DNA of 64,000 bases, taken from contig CM019069.1 in the NCBI GenBank assembly GCA_009667805.1, forward strand, positions 50,240,153 through 50,304,152, read 5' to 3'. Positions 61,901-64,000 of the stretch are shown one piece after another (positions within the stretch are counted from its first letter, which is position 1; every line of letters begins with the position of its first letter). The translations under genes were made by a program, and so were the position numbers. The DNA comes from Leptobrachium leishanense. Its lineage: Eukaryota; Chordata; Amphibia; Anura; Megophryidae. The notes beneath the pieces were generated by a model. The model saw only the letters and a list, made by a program, of their open reading frames with translations, had not been told where the DNA came from and searched no databases.

Positions 61901-62294
61901 CGACACTTATTTTTCTTCATTCTTTTAATTAGCCAAGCAAACTTTTTTTATTCACATTTGTGTAAAATAATACAGAAAACCGAGCCAGAAGTAAAATCTA
62001 TGGAGCTCGTGGAAACCTGGAACCTGAACATTGGGGTCTGTTACCTGAAGATCAAATTGAACTAGAGGGTCATTAGAATTGGCAATTATAGATCAGCTGC
62101 ACTTGCTTCGCTTTGGTTTGTATAGAAAAAAAGTAAAATAAATAAAAAATAAAAAAAAGGAAATTTCATTACTTCATCTAATTACTCCCAATGTAGATCA
62201 CACCTCTGGAAGTTTGGAGAATTTGCAGATTTAAATGTTTTTTGAATAACCAAACCATAGTTAGTGAGTATATATATATATATATACATACATA

Positions 62295-63918
<1,624 letters not shown>

Positions 63919-64000
63919 TATATATATATATATATATATTTATAATTGTAGAAGACATTTACACAGCTCAGCAATCCTGAGACCTTCCTTGTCCACAGAG
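63919..64000. other. (TA)n and window end
   Basis: TA microsatellite to about 63945, then sequence with no recognised content. Confidence 0.6.

Noticed and set aside
61542..61906. Possible exons on either strand in the 61.5-61.9 kb block
   Set aside because: Overlapping frames on both strands, no domain, no matching splice sites; better read as non-coding conserved DNA.

Overview
The window is vertebrate nuclear DNA, most likely from an anuran amphibian with a large, transposon-rich genome. The evidence is AT-rich sequence, CA/TA microsatellites, a spliced terminal coding exon, Tc1/mariner, hAT, Jockey-group LINE and L1-like elements, and dense TTAA- and TTA-flanked MITEs whose ends look like common frog families. 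The frog call is inference. There is no bacterial-type operon, CRISPR array or rRNA gene.

Host gene content is small. The only convincing host coding sequence is the last coding exon of a minus-strand gene (47899-48125), with a clear splice acceptor, a Ser/Ala/Pro-rich C-terminus and a probable 3' UTR running down to about 44.88 kb. I cannot name the gene. On this reading everything to the right of 48.13 kb is its last intron or beyond, and everything to the left of about 44.88 kb is downstream. Several repeat-free, high-complexity stretches (20.11-20.60, 23.86-24.17, 54.53-54.81, 60.86-61.90 kb) look like conserved non-coding (enhancer-type) DNA of a developmental locus. This needs alignment to confirm.

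The rest is layers of mobile DNA. 0-6 kb: A-family element, a TTA-flanked foldback MITE, B-family MITEs, and a TTAA element with another TTAA element inside it. 7.35-8.17 kb: hAT MITE carrying a minisatellite. 8.67-11.95 kb: a TTAA MITE split by an inverted-duplicate Tc1 element, then cut by a SINE. 13.2-13.9 kb: MITE inside MITE. 14.6-15.24 kb: solo LTR. 17.7-18.1 kb: foldback retroposon. 19.5-23.8 kb: Tc1 relic, LINE fragment and a nearly complete LINE. 26.28-27.18 kb: 32-bp VNTR. 28.72-30.63 kb: L1-type retroposon. 30.87-33.79 kb: a DD41D transposase gene split by two hAT MITEs. 38.79-39.66 kb: MITE in MITE. 50.95-52.84 kb: complete DD41D element with a LINE fragment inside. 53.5-56.2 and 58.3-59.2 kb: hAT and TTAA elements. 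62.3-63.9 kb: Tc1 element with one nonsense codon.

The parts interact as parasite networks. The tRNA-like SINEs at 57.1 and 60.2 kb end in the same 3' tail as the LINE at 20.6-23.8 kb, as expected for a SINE mobilised by that LINE. Exact target-site duplications give the order of several nested insertions. All coordinates were read by eye, so element edges without a stated duplication may be off by tens of bases.
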